DNA from: Micromonospora sp. NBC_01740
Lineage (GTDB): Bacteria > Actinomycetota > Actinomycetes > Mycobacteriales > Micromonosporaceae
NCBI RefSeq assembly: GCF_035920365.1
Contig: NZ_CP109150.1
Coordinates: 558,001-622,000 of the forward strand
DNA: 64,000 bases
Direction of reading: 5' to 3'
A program made the translations under genes and the position numbers. The notes under the pieces were generated by a model. The model worked only from the letters and a program-made list of their open reading frames with translations, was not told where the DNA came from and did not search any database. Of this stretch, positions 56,596-64,000 are shown one piece after another. The number at the start of each line of letters is the position of its first letter. The first letter of the stretch is position 1.

Positions 56596-56948
56596 CGATC
56601 ACGATGCCCAACCCGACGCGCACCTGGACGCCGGTCTGCCCGCTCGACCGGCTGGACCCCGACCGGGGCGTCGCCGCGCTCGTCGACGGCGTGCAGGTGG
56701 CTCTCTTCCGCACCGCCGACGGGCTGTTCGCCCTCGACAACCGCGACCCGGTCTCCGGGGCGTACGTGCTGTCGCGGGGAATCGTCGGCAGCCGGGGCGG
56801 GGTGCCGACGGTCGCCTCGCCCCTGCACAAGCAGGTGTACGACCTGCGCACCGGGGTCTGCCTGGACCTGCCCGGCGTCGCCGCTCCCCGGCACGACGTG
56901 CGCTGCCGGGACGGCCTGGTCGAGGTGCGGCTGCGACAGGAGGAGTGA
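56592..56948 (+). CDS. nirD: NADH-dependent nitrite reductase, small subunit
   Basis: A Rieske-fold subunit of 118 residues, starting MTITMPNPTRTWTPVCPLDRL. The cluster ligands of true Rieske proteins are missing (FALDNRDP and SPLHKQ in their place), as normal for NirD, which does not bind a cluster. It ends just before the HemD fusion gene. Confidence 0.95.
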   Translation: MTITMPNPTRTWTPVCPLDRLDPDRGVAALVDGVQVALFRTADGLFALDNRDPVSGAYVLSRGIVGSRGGVPTVASPLHKQVYDLRTGVCLDLPGVAAPRHDVRCRDGLVEVRLRQEE

Positions 56949-58037
56949 ATGCGCGACGAACTGGCGGGCTTCACCATCGGGGTGACCGCCGACCGCCGGC
57001 GGGACGAACTCGCCGCGCTGCTCCAACGGCGCGGCGCCCGGGTGGTGATCGCCCCGGCCCTGCGGATCGTGCCGCTGGCCGACGACACCGACCTGCGGGA
57101 GGCCACCCGGGCCTGCCTGGACCGGCCGCCGGACGTCCTGATGGCCAACACCGGCATCGGCATGCGCGGCTGGTTGGAGGCGGCCGAGGGCTGGGGGCTG
57201 GCCGAGCCGCTGCGCAACGTCCTGGCGGACGCGTACGTGGTGGCCCGCGGGCCCAAGGCGCGCGGGGCCATCCGGGCCGCCGGCCTGCACGACCAGTGGT
57301 CACCCGACTCGGAGAGCTGCGACGAGGTGATCGAGCACCTGTGCCGGCGCGGCGTGGCCGGGCAGGTGGTCGCCATGCAGCTGCACGGCGAGCGGCAGCC
57401 CGAGTGCACGCTGGCGCTGGAGGCTGCCGGGGCCACCGTGATCGAGGTGCCCGTCTACCGCTGGGCGCCGCCGACCGACCCGGCCCCGCTGCACCGGCTG
57501 ATCGACCTGGTCGCCGGCCGGCTGGTCGACGCGGTCACCTTCACCTCGGCCCCGGCGGCCGAGGCGCTGCTGCGCGCCGCCGGGGACCGCTCCGAGGCGG
57601 TGCTGGACGCGTTCCGGGGCGACGTGCTCGCCAGTTGCGTGGGCGCGGTCACCGCGGAGCCGCTGCTGCGGCGCGGGGTGCCGGTCAGCGCGCCGGCCAG
57701 GGCCCGCCTGGGCGCCCTGGTCCGGACCATCGTCGACGAACTGCCGCGCCGGACGGTCACCCTGAAGGTGGCCGGTCACCTGCTCACGCTACGCGGGCAC
57801 GCCGCCGTGGTCGACGGCGAACTGCGTCCGCTCGCGCCGGCGCCGATGGCGGTGCTGCGGGCGCTGTGCGGCTCGCCGGGTCGGGTGCTGTCCCGGACCG
57901 CCCTGCTGCGTACGCTGCCGCGCGGCGCCGACGAGCACGCCGTGGAGATGGCGGTGGCCCGGCTGCGCGCCGGGTTGCGCGCGCCCCGGGTGGTGCAGAC
58001 GGTCGTCAAGCGCGGCTACCGCCTCCGGGTCGACTGA
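56949..58037 (+). CDS. hemD: Uroporphyrinogen-III synthase fused to a winged-helix regulator
   Basis: A 362-residue fusion. The N-terminal part (about 1-265) is a HemD-type bidomain with FTIGVTADRRRDEL at the start and VTFTSAPAAEALL near 195. The C-terminal part (about 275-362) is an OmpR-type DNA-binding domain (APMAVLRALCGSPGRVLSRTALL, ending VVQTVVKRGYRLRV). It adjoins nirBD, whose siroheme needs uroporphyrinogen III, and may both supply precursor and regulate the operon. Similar fusions sit by nitrite genes in other actinobacteria. Whether the synthase part is active is unknown. Confidence 0.88.
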   Translation: MRDELAGFTIGVTADRRRDELAALLQRRGARVVIAPALRIVPLADDTDLREATRACLDRPPDVLMANTGIGMRGWLEAAEGWGLAEPLRNVLADAYVVARGPKARGAIRAAGLHDQWSPDSESCDEVIEHLCRRGVAGQVVAMQLHGERQPECTLALEAAGATVIEVPVYRWAPPTDPAPLHRLIDLVAGRLVDAVTFTSAPAAEALLRAAGDRSEAVLDAFRGDVLASCVGAVTAEPLLRRGVPVSAPARARLGALVRTIVDELPRRTVTLKVAGHLLTLRGHAAVVDGELRPLAPAPMAVLRALCGSPGRVLSRTALLRTLPRGADEHAVEMAVARLRAGLRAPRVVQTVVKRGYRLRVD

Positions 58038-58065
58038 CGCGACCCGGAGGCGGGAGCCGTCCCGA

Positions 58066-58689
58066 TCAGCCGACCGGCGCCGGGTAGCCCCGGCCGTGCT
58101 CGGCCTCGAGGCGGAGCATGGCGTGCTCGACGACGGTCACCAGCACCTGCTTGACCGCGTCCCGGTGCCGGGCGTCGGTCAGCACCAGCGGCACGTCCGG
58201 CGAGATGGCCAGCGCCTCGCGGACCTCCTCCAGCTCGTACTGCGGCGCGCCGTCGAAGCGGTTCAACGCCACGACGTACGGCAGCCGACGGTTCTCGAAG
58301 TAGTCCAGCGGCGCGAAGGCGTCGGTGATCCGGCGGGTGTCCACCAGCACGGCCGCCCCCACGGCGCCCTTGATGATCTCGTCCCACATGAACCAGAACC
58401 GGGTCTGGCCGGGCGTGCCGAAGAGGTACAGGATCAGGTCCTCGGCCATGGTGATCCGGCCGAAGTCCATGGCGACCGTGGTGGTCTGCTTCCCCGGCAC
58501 CTTGGACGGGTCGTCGATGCCGACACCGGCCGCGGTCATCACCGCCTCGGTTCTCAGCGGGGTGATCTCCGAGATCGCGCCGACCAGGGTCGTCTTGCCC
58601 ACGCCGAAGCCACCCGCGACCACGATCTTCGCGGAGATGATTCCCCGGTTTCGGCGGGCCCCGGCGGGGTCATAGCCTGCGAAGTCCAC
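58066..58689 (-). CDS. Conservon GTPase (CvnD type)
   Basis: A small Ras/MglA-like GTPase of 207 residues. P-loop GGFGVGKTT (26-34), switch-II-like LFGTPGQTRF, and base motif NRFD (in place of NKxD). It is the last gene of the four-gene conservon and overlaps the DUF742 gene by 20 bp. Confidence 0.93.
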   Translation of the reverse strand: MDFAGYDPAGARRNRGIISAKIVVAGGFGVGKTTLVGAISEITPLRTEAVMTAAGVGIDDPSKVPGKQTTTVAMDFGRITMAEDLILYLFGTPGQTRFWFMWDEIIKGAVGAAVLVDTRRITDAFAPLDYFENRRLPYVVALNRFDGAPQYELEEVREALAISPDVPLVLTDARHRDAVKQVLVTVVEHAMLRLEAEHGRGYPAPVG

Positions 58690-59035
58690 TTAGCACCCTT
58701 CCAAGGATTTCCATCCGCTCCTCGAACCCCTCGGCGGGAGCGGCAGTGTGTAGCGTCAGCAGGCTCTCGGCCACCATGTCGGCGACCAGCACCCGGGTGA
58801 CGCCCAGCGGCATCCGGGTGTACGCGGAGATCTCGGCCAGCGACTGCGCCCGGCCCTCACAAACGTTGGCGATGCGGTGCTTGTCGTGCCCCGCAAAGCG
58901 GGCCTCCGCAGCCTGGGTCGCGCTGGCCGTCAGGACCGCCTCCAGGGCGATGTCCATCCGGGCCTCGGTCCGGCCGCGGGTGACCGCGTACGGCCGTACC
59001 AGCGCACCACGTGGGTCCACGCGCCGTTGGTCCAT
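58670..59035 (-). CDS. Conservon DUF742 protein (CvnC type)
   Basis: A 121-residue winged-helix-like DUF742 protein with LVRPYAVTRGRTEAR at the N-terminus and MPLGVTRVLVADM in the centre. It is the third conservon gene and probably part of the GTPase signalling complex. Confidence 0.92.
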   Translation of the reverse strand: MDQRRVDPRGALVRPYAVTRGRTEARMDIALEAVLTASATQAAEARFAGHDKHRIANVCEGRAQSLAEISAYTRMPLGVTRVLVADMVAESLLTLHTAAPAEGFEERMEILGRVLSGLRRL

Positions 59036-59122
59036 CGACGATCACCTCCTCTCCCGGCCGGGCCCCTGGTCGGGCACCGGATCCTCTCGTTCCTGGCGAC
59101 GCACGTCCGCGCGTCGCGCCCG

Positions 59123-59530
59123 CTAGGACCGCACCGCGTCCCGGGGCAGCGGCACCAGCGCCGCACCGACCCGCTCGACCAGCAGCGCCATCTCGTAACC
59201 CACCTGACCGACGTCGCAGCTGCGGGCCGCCAGCACGGCCATCGACGAGCCGTCGCTGATCGACATCAGGAACAGGTAGCCGCTGTCCATCTCGATGACC
59301 GTCTGGAGCACACCGCCGGCGCTGAACATCCGGGCGGCGCCCTCGGTCAGGCTGACCACGCCCGAGGTGATCGCCGCGAGCTGGTCCGCCCGGTCCGCGG
59401 GCAGGTCCCGCGAGGAGGCGAGCAGCAGCCCGTCGGCGGACACCGCCACCACGTGGGCGATCCCCGCCACGCTGTCGGCGAAGTTGGTGAGCAACCAACT
59501 CATGTCCTGCATGGCCGCTGGCCTGTTCAT
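59123..59530 (-). CDS. Conservon roadblock/LC7 protein (CvnB type)
   Basis: A 135-residue roadblock-fold protein (VVAVSADGLLLASSRDL near 27-43). Such proteins act as GTPase-activating or scaffold subunits for CvnD. It overlaps the kinase gene by ATGA. Confidence 0.93.
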   Translation of the reverse strand: MNRPAAMQDMSWLLTNFADSVAGIAHVVAVSADGLLLASSRDLPADRADQLAAITSGVVSLTEGAARMFSAGGVLQTVIEMDSGYLFLMSISDGSSMAVLAARSCDVGQVGYEMALLVERVGAALVPLPRDAVRS

Positions 59531-62500
59531 CGACTCGTCTCCTTGGTCGAGGTGCTGTCCTGGTCCGTGCCGGCCGCCCGGCCGCGCTGCACGCCGCGGT
59601 GGTAGGCCGACAACAGGCCCCGAACTTCGTCCGGGGTACGCCGGCTGCGGTCGCGGCCGCTCCGGGGTTCGATCCCGCCGGGCACGAGCTGTGCCTGCGG
59701 CTGCCGCTTGGGCAGCCCCGAGCGGGTGGTGCCGGCGGTGGCGGGGGCCGCCGCCCGGCTGGCCCGGGTCCAGCCTTCGTCTGCCGCCGTCCGCCAGGCG
59801 TCCGTGTCGGACGCGGGCGCCGCCGGGGGCGGGTCCGCGACCGGCGCGGCGGGGGGCGCCGCAGGGGGCGCGGCGGGAGGTGTGGCCGGCGGGGCGGGTC
59901 GCGCCGCGGCCGGCGGGGTGTACGACGGCGGTGCCGGCTGCACGGGCAGCGGAGCGGTGTCGGTGCTGCCCGGCGTACGCGTGGGCAGTCGGGGCGCGCG
60001 GGGCTGTGCCGGTGCCGGCTGGGCGGCGGCCGGCTGGGCGGCGGGTGCTGCGGCGCTGGGCGCCCCGGCGGCCTGCTGGGCCGCGGCCGACTGGCTGAAG
60101 TCGGGGCGGGTGAAGATGGCCGTGGCGTCGTTACCGTGCGACCGGAACCACACCGCCTCCATCTCCCGGAAGATCGGTGCCTCGGCCGGCAGTTCGGCGC
60201 GCGGGGTGATCGGCGCGGCGGGGGCGGGCGGGGCCGTGGCGGCCAGGCCGGCCCCGAGGCCGCGGCCGGCGCCCGGGTCGGTGCCGAAGCCGGTCTCCCG
60301 GGCGGAGCCGGCGAACCCCGCCGACAGCCCGGTGGCCGGCGAGCCGGCGATCGGGCCGACCGGCAGCGCCGGAGCGCCCGGCGCTTGCGCATCCCCGCCG
60401 GGGACGCGCTTGGGCAGCGCGTCGACCGTGGGGTACGCGACGGTCGGCGTACCGACCGAGGGGCCTCCGCCGGCGAAGGAAGGCCGGGTCGGGGGTGCCG
60501 CCGGGGGCGGCGACATCAGGCCACCGGCCTGCACCGGGGCTGCGGTGTCCCGCGCCTGCTCCGGGGCCTGCCACGGCGTCGGGGCGGCGGACCGCCACTG
60601 GTCGGTGAGGGTGGCCGAGGCGGTACGCCCCGCGCCGGCCGGCTCGCCGAGGCCGGCCGGGGTGAGCGGGTTCTGCTCGACCGCGAGCGGCTGCCGGGGG
60701 CGGGTGATCTGCTGGTCCCGGCTGTGTACGGGCGGCAGCACCACCGTCGCGGCGGGGAGCGTCACCTGGGCGACGGTGCCGCCCTCCACGTTGCGGCGCA
60801 GCTCCACGCGGATGCTGTAGCGGGAGGCCAGCCGGCTGACCACGGCCAGACCCATCAGCCGGAACGCCGCGACGTCGACGCTCGGCGGGGCGGCCAGTCG
60901 CCGGTTGAGCGAGTCGAGCTGGTCGTCGGTCAGGCCGAGGCCCCGGTCCTCGACCTGGATCAGGACGTAGTCCCGGATCCGTCGGGCGTCGGCGACCACG
61001 GTGGTGGTCGGCGGCGAGAAGCGGGTGGCGTTGTCGAGCAGCTCGGCGACGAGCCGCACCACGTCGTTGACCGCGTGTGCCGCCACCGAGATGTCGGTGT
61101 CGACGGTGCCGAACTCGATCCGGTTGTAGAGCTCCACCTCGGACTGCGCGGCCCGCAGCACGTCCACCAGGAGGGCGTCGTCGCGGCGCGGCACGGCGGA
61201 GTCGGCGCCGGCCAGGACGAGCAGGTTCTCGTCGTTGCGGCGCATCCGGGTGGCGAGGTGGTCCAGCTCGAAGAGCTGCGCGAGCCGCTTCGGGTCCTCC
61301 TCGCCGCGCTCGATCGCGTCGAGCTCGCCGATCATGCGGTCGACCAGGGTCTGACTGCGGCGGGCCAGGTTGAGGAACATCGCCGAGACGCTGGTACGCA
61401 GCGCGGCCTGCTCGGCCGCCACCCGGACCGCCTCGCGGTGTACGACGTTGAAGGCGAGCGCGACCTGGCCCACCTCGTCGCGGTTGTTGAGCTGGATCGG
61501 GTCGCGTACCTGCCGGACGATCTCCTCGACGCCGCCGTCGCCGACGTTGCCGACGTTCTGCAGCCGCTTGACCGCGTCCGGCAGGTCGTGGTTCGCCACC
61601 GAGAGGGCGCCCTCCCGCAGCCGGCGCAGCGAGTGGTTGAGCGAGCGGGCCAGCACCACGGCGAGGGTCACCGCGACGATGAGGGTCAGCAGCACCAGCG
61701 CCGTCTCGATGAAGGCCTGCCGGATGACGTCCGACCGGGCCTGGTCGGCCTGGCTGAGCAGCCGGTCCTGGAGCCGGATCTCGGCCCACCGCATGAGGTC
61801 GTTGACCGCGCCGATGGCGGCGGTGGCGTCCTGGGCGGTCACCGGCGAGGTCTGCCCGACCGAGCGGGTGATGTCGGCGGCCACCCGGTCGGCGAGGGTG
61901 ACCGCGTCACCGGAGACCGTGCTGTCGACCAGGGCGCGCTGGGTCGGGTCGGCGGCCAGGGAGAAGGCGACCAGTGCCTCCTGCTGGCTGGTCAGCGTGG
62001 CCACGAAGGAGGAGAACTGCTCCTCGTCGAGCTTGCCGGCGACGAGGGCGGTGTAGACGACCGACTGCTCCTCGGCGACGGCCGCCTTGGCGCGGGCGAA
62101 CGCGGCGACCGCGCGCCGGGCGTCCGAGAGCCGCTCGTCGCCGGGCAGCTGGGCCAGCCCGTCGCCGTACGCGACCAGGTCGGTGATGATGACCCCGTAG
62201 CGGAGCGCCGCCTCGGCGACCGCCATCTGCTGGCGGTCCAGCACCTCCTGCCGGGTGCTGGCGAGCGTCTCCAGGTGCTCGTCGATGGTCGCCAGCCGCT
62301 CCCGTACGGCGGCCGGCACCTCGCCGACCCGTCCGCGCTCCGCCCGGTACGCCTCGACCCGCTCGTCGGTGCTGCGCACCCGCAGGTTGTAGGCGTCGGC
62401 CTTCTGCTGCGGCGTCGACAGGAAGGCGGCGGCGGCCATCCGCTCGGCGTGCAGGTCCTGCGTCAACGCGGAGACGTCGATGGAGAGCGCCGTCAGCGCC

Positions 62501-62700
62501 CGGGCCTGGTTGGCGTCGAAGGTGTTCTCACCGACGGCGACGAGTCGGACCGTGGCCAACGCGAGCACCGCGGCGACCGGCACGACCAGGATCAGGGCGA
62601 GCTTGGAGCGGATCCGCACGTCGCGGAGCCGGGGCAGCCGACGCCGCTTGGGCTGTTCGGTGTCGCCACTCGCGGGCAGGGTCGTCGGTCCGGTGCTCAC
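59527..62700 (-). CDS. Conservon sensor kinase with NIT domain (CvnA type)
   Basis: A 1057-residue membrane histidine kinase-like protein. In order: membrane segment (about 33-54), extracytoplasmic NIT-type nitrate/nitrite-sensing domain (about 60-330), second segment (about 335-360), HAMP-like linker, a helical part, ATPase domain (about 510-660; N-box with Asn557, then VEDRGLGL), and a Pro/Ala-rich tail of about 380 residues. The His-box is not canonical; autophosphorylation is uncertain, as in other CvnA proteins. GTG 62700 follows GGAGG. Confidence 0.9.
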   Translation of the reverse strand: MSTGPTTLPASGDTEQPKRRRLPRLRDVRIRSKLALILVVPVAAVLALATVRLVAVGENTFDANQARALTALSIDVSALTQDLHAERMAAAAFLSTPQQKADAYNLRVRSTDERVEAYRAERGRVGEVPAAVRERLATIDEHLETLASTRQEVLDRQQMAVAEAALRYGVIITDLVAYGDGLAQLPGDERLSDARRAVAAFARAKAAVAEEQSVVYTALVAGKLDEEQFSSFVATLTSQQEALVAFSLAADPTQRALVDSTVSGDAVTLADRVAADITRSVGQTSPVTAQDATAAIGAVNDLMRWAEIRLQDRLLSQADQARSDVIRQAFIETALVLLTLIVAVTLAVVLARSLNHSLRRLREGALSVANHDLPDAVKRLQNVGNVGDGGVEEIVRQVRDPIQLNNRDEVGQVALAFNVVHREAVRVAAEQAALRTSVSAMFLNLARRSQTLVDRMIGELDAIERGEEDPKRLAQLFELDHLATRMRRNDENLLVLAGADSAVPRRDDALLVDVLRAAQSEVELYNRIEFGTVDTDISVAAHAVNDVVRLVAELLDNATRFSPPTTTVVADARRIRDYVLIQVEDRGLGLTDDQLDSLNRRLAAPPSVDVAAFRLMGLAVVSRLASRYSIRVELRRNVEGGTVAQVTLPAATVVLPPVHSRDQQITRPRQPLAVEQNPLTPAGLGEPAGAGRTASATLTDQWRSAAPTPWQAPEQARDTAAPVQAGGLMSPPPAAPPTRPSFAGGGPSVGTPTVAYPTVDALPKRVPGGDAQAPGAPALPVGPIAGSPATGLSAGFAGSARETGFGTDPGAGRGLGAGLAATAPPAPAAPITPRAELPAEAPIFREMEAVWFRSHGNDATAIFTRPDFSQSAAAQQAAGAPSAAAPAAQPAAAQPAPAQPRAPRLPTRTPGSTDTAPLPVQPAPPSYTPPAAARPAPPATPPAAPPAAPPAAPVADPPPAAPASDTDAWRTAADEGWTRASRAAAPATAGTTRSGLPKRQPQAQLVPGGIEPRSGRDRSRRTPDEVRGLLSAYHRGVQRGRAAGTDQDSTSTKETSR

Positions 62701-62866
62701 GACATCGCCTCCGTCGTTTCTTCCACGCCTGCCCCGCCGACTCGCGCCCGGTGCAGCGGACTGCGCCACACGCGGCACGGCCGCGATTTCATCAGAACTG
62801 ATCCTGTTTGGGAAGTCGCGGCGGGGTAGGAAACGGTCTGAGGGCTCGCATCCCGTGATCCGGTCA

Positions 62867-62939
62867 ACTAATACCTTCAATTCTCCATGCCCGTGAACAG
62901 GGCATGTAACTCCAGAGTGGTCATCCGTGTCGTATTAGT
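62867..62939. promoter_or_regulatory. Nested inverted repeats in the conservon/binding-protein divergent region
   Basis: ACTAATAC (62867-62874) and GTATTAGT (62932-62939) are exact inverted copies. They enclose a hairpin with arms CATGCCC (62886-62892) and GGGCATG (62900-62906). The palindrome GTTTGCAAAC follows at 62944-62953. The gap 62701-63147 (447 bp) contains no gene; it should hold the promoters of both divergent genes. Confidence 0.55.
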
Positions 62940-63147
62940 AAGCGTTTGCAAACTTCCCGTTGCCCCACCATGTGGGATACGTGTCCCGAAACGCATCCGA
63001 GGCTCCGCTTGACCGCGGGGCGCGGCGTTGGCAAGGTTTTGCAGGCTTCGCGCACACCGTACGGCAGACCGATCCCGTTCCTCTACTGAGGACGGACAAC
63101 CCGGCGGTGACCGGGTACCGCCCGGGCCGCATCTGGAGGACTGAGTT

Positions 63148-64000
63148 GAGCCCCATCCGCTCCGCGACCGCCGCGGCGCTCGCATCGGCCGTGCTGGCCA
63201 CCACGCTCACCGGCTGCCAGTTCGGGGCGGACGAGCAGGACACGAGTCCCATCGTCATCGCCGCGGACCTCGAGCTCTCCGGCGCGGCCGCGCCCGTCGG
63301 CAAGGCGTACCAGCGGGCGCTGGAACTGAAGGTCGAGCAGCTGAACTCGTCCGGCGCGCTCAACGGCCGGAAGGTCGAGCTGCGGGTGAAGGACAACCGG
63401 TCGGACGCGAGCGAGTCGCTGCGCAACATCGGTGACTTCAGCGCTGATTCCCAAGTCAGCGCCATCATCATGGGCGGCTGCAACGAATGCGCCGTCGGTG
63501 CCGTCCGCACCATCAACGAGAAGCGAATTCCCACCATTGCGCTCGCCGCCTCCAGCGCCGTGTCCACCCCGGTCGCCGACCGGCGGTACGTGTTCAAGCT
63601 CTCCCCGAACGCGGCCGACAGCGCCGCCGCCCTCGCCGGCGAGATGCGCCGCAAGGGCGTCCGCAAGGCGGGCGTGCTGCACAGCGACGACGCCTACGGC
63701 CGCGAGGGGTTGACCGCGCTGCGCGCCGAGTTCGCGAAGGCCGGCGTCAAACTGCTGCGCGAGGAGGCCGTGCGCACCACCGCCACCGACGTCGCCAAGC
63801 CGGTCAAGGACCTGATCGACAAGAAGCCGGACGCGCTGGTCGTCTGGACCCCGGCGGAGCAGGCGACGCTGGCCGCCACCGCCGCCCAGCAGGCCAAGTA
63901 CAAGGGCGAACTCTTCTTCGACGCGACGGCGGCCGGCGACCTCTTCCTCGGTGCCGCGTCCGGGGCGACCGAACGCACCACGCTGGTCTTCACCCAGACC
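63148..64000 (+). CDS. Branched-chain amino acid-type ABC binding lipoprotein, 5' part
   Basis: The first 284 residues of a type I periplasmic-binding protein; the gene continues past the window. TTG 63148 is chosen because GGAGG lies at the right distance and no ATG or GTG nearby fits the signal. The lipobox is LTGC with Cys24. The mature part begins with a PIVIAADLELSG strand and has VRTINEKRIPTIALAASSA and the hinge region of LivJ-like proteins. The ligand is unknown; amino acid or amide are likely. Confidence 0.85.

Noticed and set aside
53999-57436. A 1145-codon antisense frame over nirB and nirD
   Set aside because: It has the composition of an antisense shadow, no start signal and no family match; nirB and nirD are unmistakable on the other strand.

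Overview
The window is high-GC DNA with dense, short-gapped genes and many GTG starts. It comes from a mycelium-forming actinobacterium, most likely a member of the Micromonosporaceae such as Micromonospora. The grounds are the sporulation regulators bldM and whiD side by side, the actinobacterial block guaB3-guaB ... groEL-groES ... tsaD-rimI-tsaB ... alr ... glmS ... glmM-rpsI-rplM, a conservon, mycothiol-type enzymes and leaderless start signals. There is no rRNA or tRNA gene, so the genus is an inference.

Layout. 0-7.2 kb: the end of a ChoD-like oxidoreductase, an LCP cell-wall ligase, two paralogous M1 lipoprotein peptidases, and guaB3 and guaB. 7.4-11.9 kb: a DUF5319 gene, bldM, whiD, a stack of three hairpins, and groEL-groES behind two CIRCE operators. 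11.9-13.6 kb: a THUMP-like methyltransferase and a YbaK-type deacylase. 13.7-18.3 kb: a xylose-type ABC importer (xylF-xylG-xylH) followed by its ROK regulator. 18.4-20.0 kb: a repeat-rich stretch with 13 perfect CGTGC repeats, a DUF4142 protein and a long palindrome. 20.0-25.3 kb: a Na+/H+ antiporter and a heterodimeric ABC exporter with one wrecked nucleotide site. 25.3-34.5 kb: t6A tRNA modification genes (tsaD, tsaB, tsaE) with rimI, ung, alr, nnr and acpS. 34.6-36.9 kb: a type VII secretion-like pair. 37.0-47.2 kb: glmS, an aminotransferase, a PadR-controlled ABC efflux system, glmM, rpsI and rplM. 47.4-58.0 kb: nitrate and nitrite assimilation, with narK, a toxin-antitoxin pair, a methyltransferase, then the nitrate reductase, its reductase partner, nirB, nirD and a HemD-regulator fusion. 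58.1-62.7 kb: a conservon whose kinase has a nitrate-sensing-type domain. 62.7-64 kb: the start of an amino-acid-type binding lipoprotein.

How it works together. The nitrate operon carries out uptake (NarK), nitrate to nitrite (NasC with its FAD/[2Fe-2S] partner), nitrite to ammonium (NirBD) and siroheme precursor supply (HemD). A GlnR-type box lies directly upstream. The NIT-domain kinase next door could report nitrate or nitrite, but that is only inferred from domain type and position. GlmS and GlmM supply UDP-GlcNAc, Alr supplies D-alanine and the LCP protein attaches wall polymers.

The most unusual observation is a family of very short open frames inserted at operon junctions: one at each of three junctions of the nitrate operon, and two in tandem between tsaB and rimI. 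Each begins on the stop codon of the gene before it. Each ends on the start codon of the gene after it, so translational coupling is kept through ATGA or GTGA overlaps at both ends. All five inserts have a length that leaves remainder 2 on division by 3 (41, 80, 38, 59 and 59 bases), which is what relay coupling requires.
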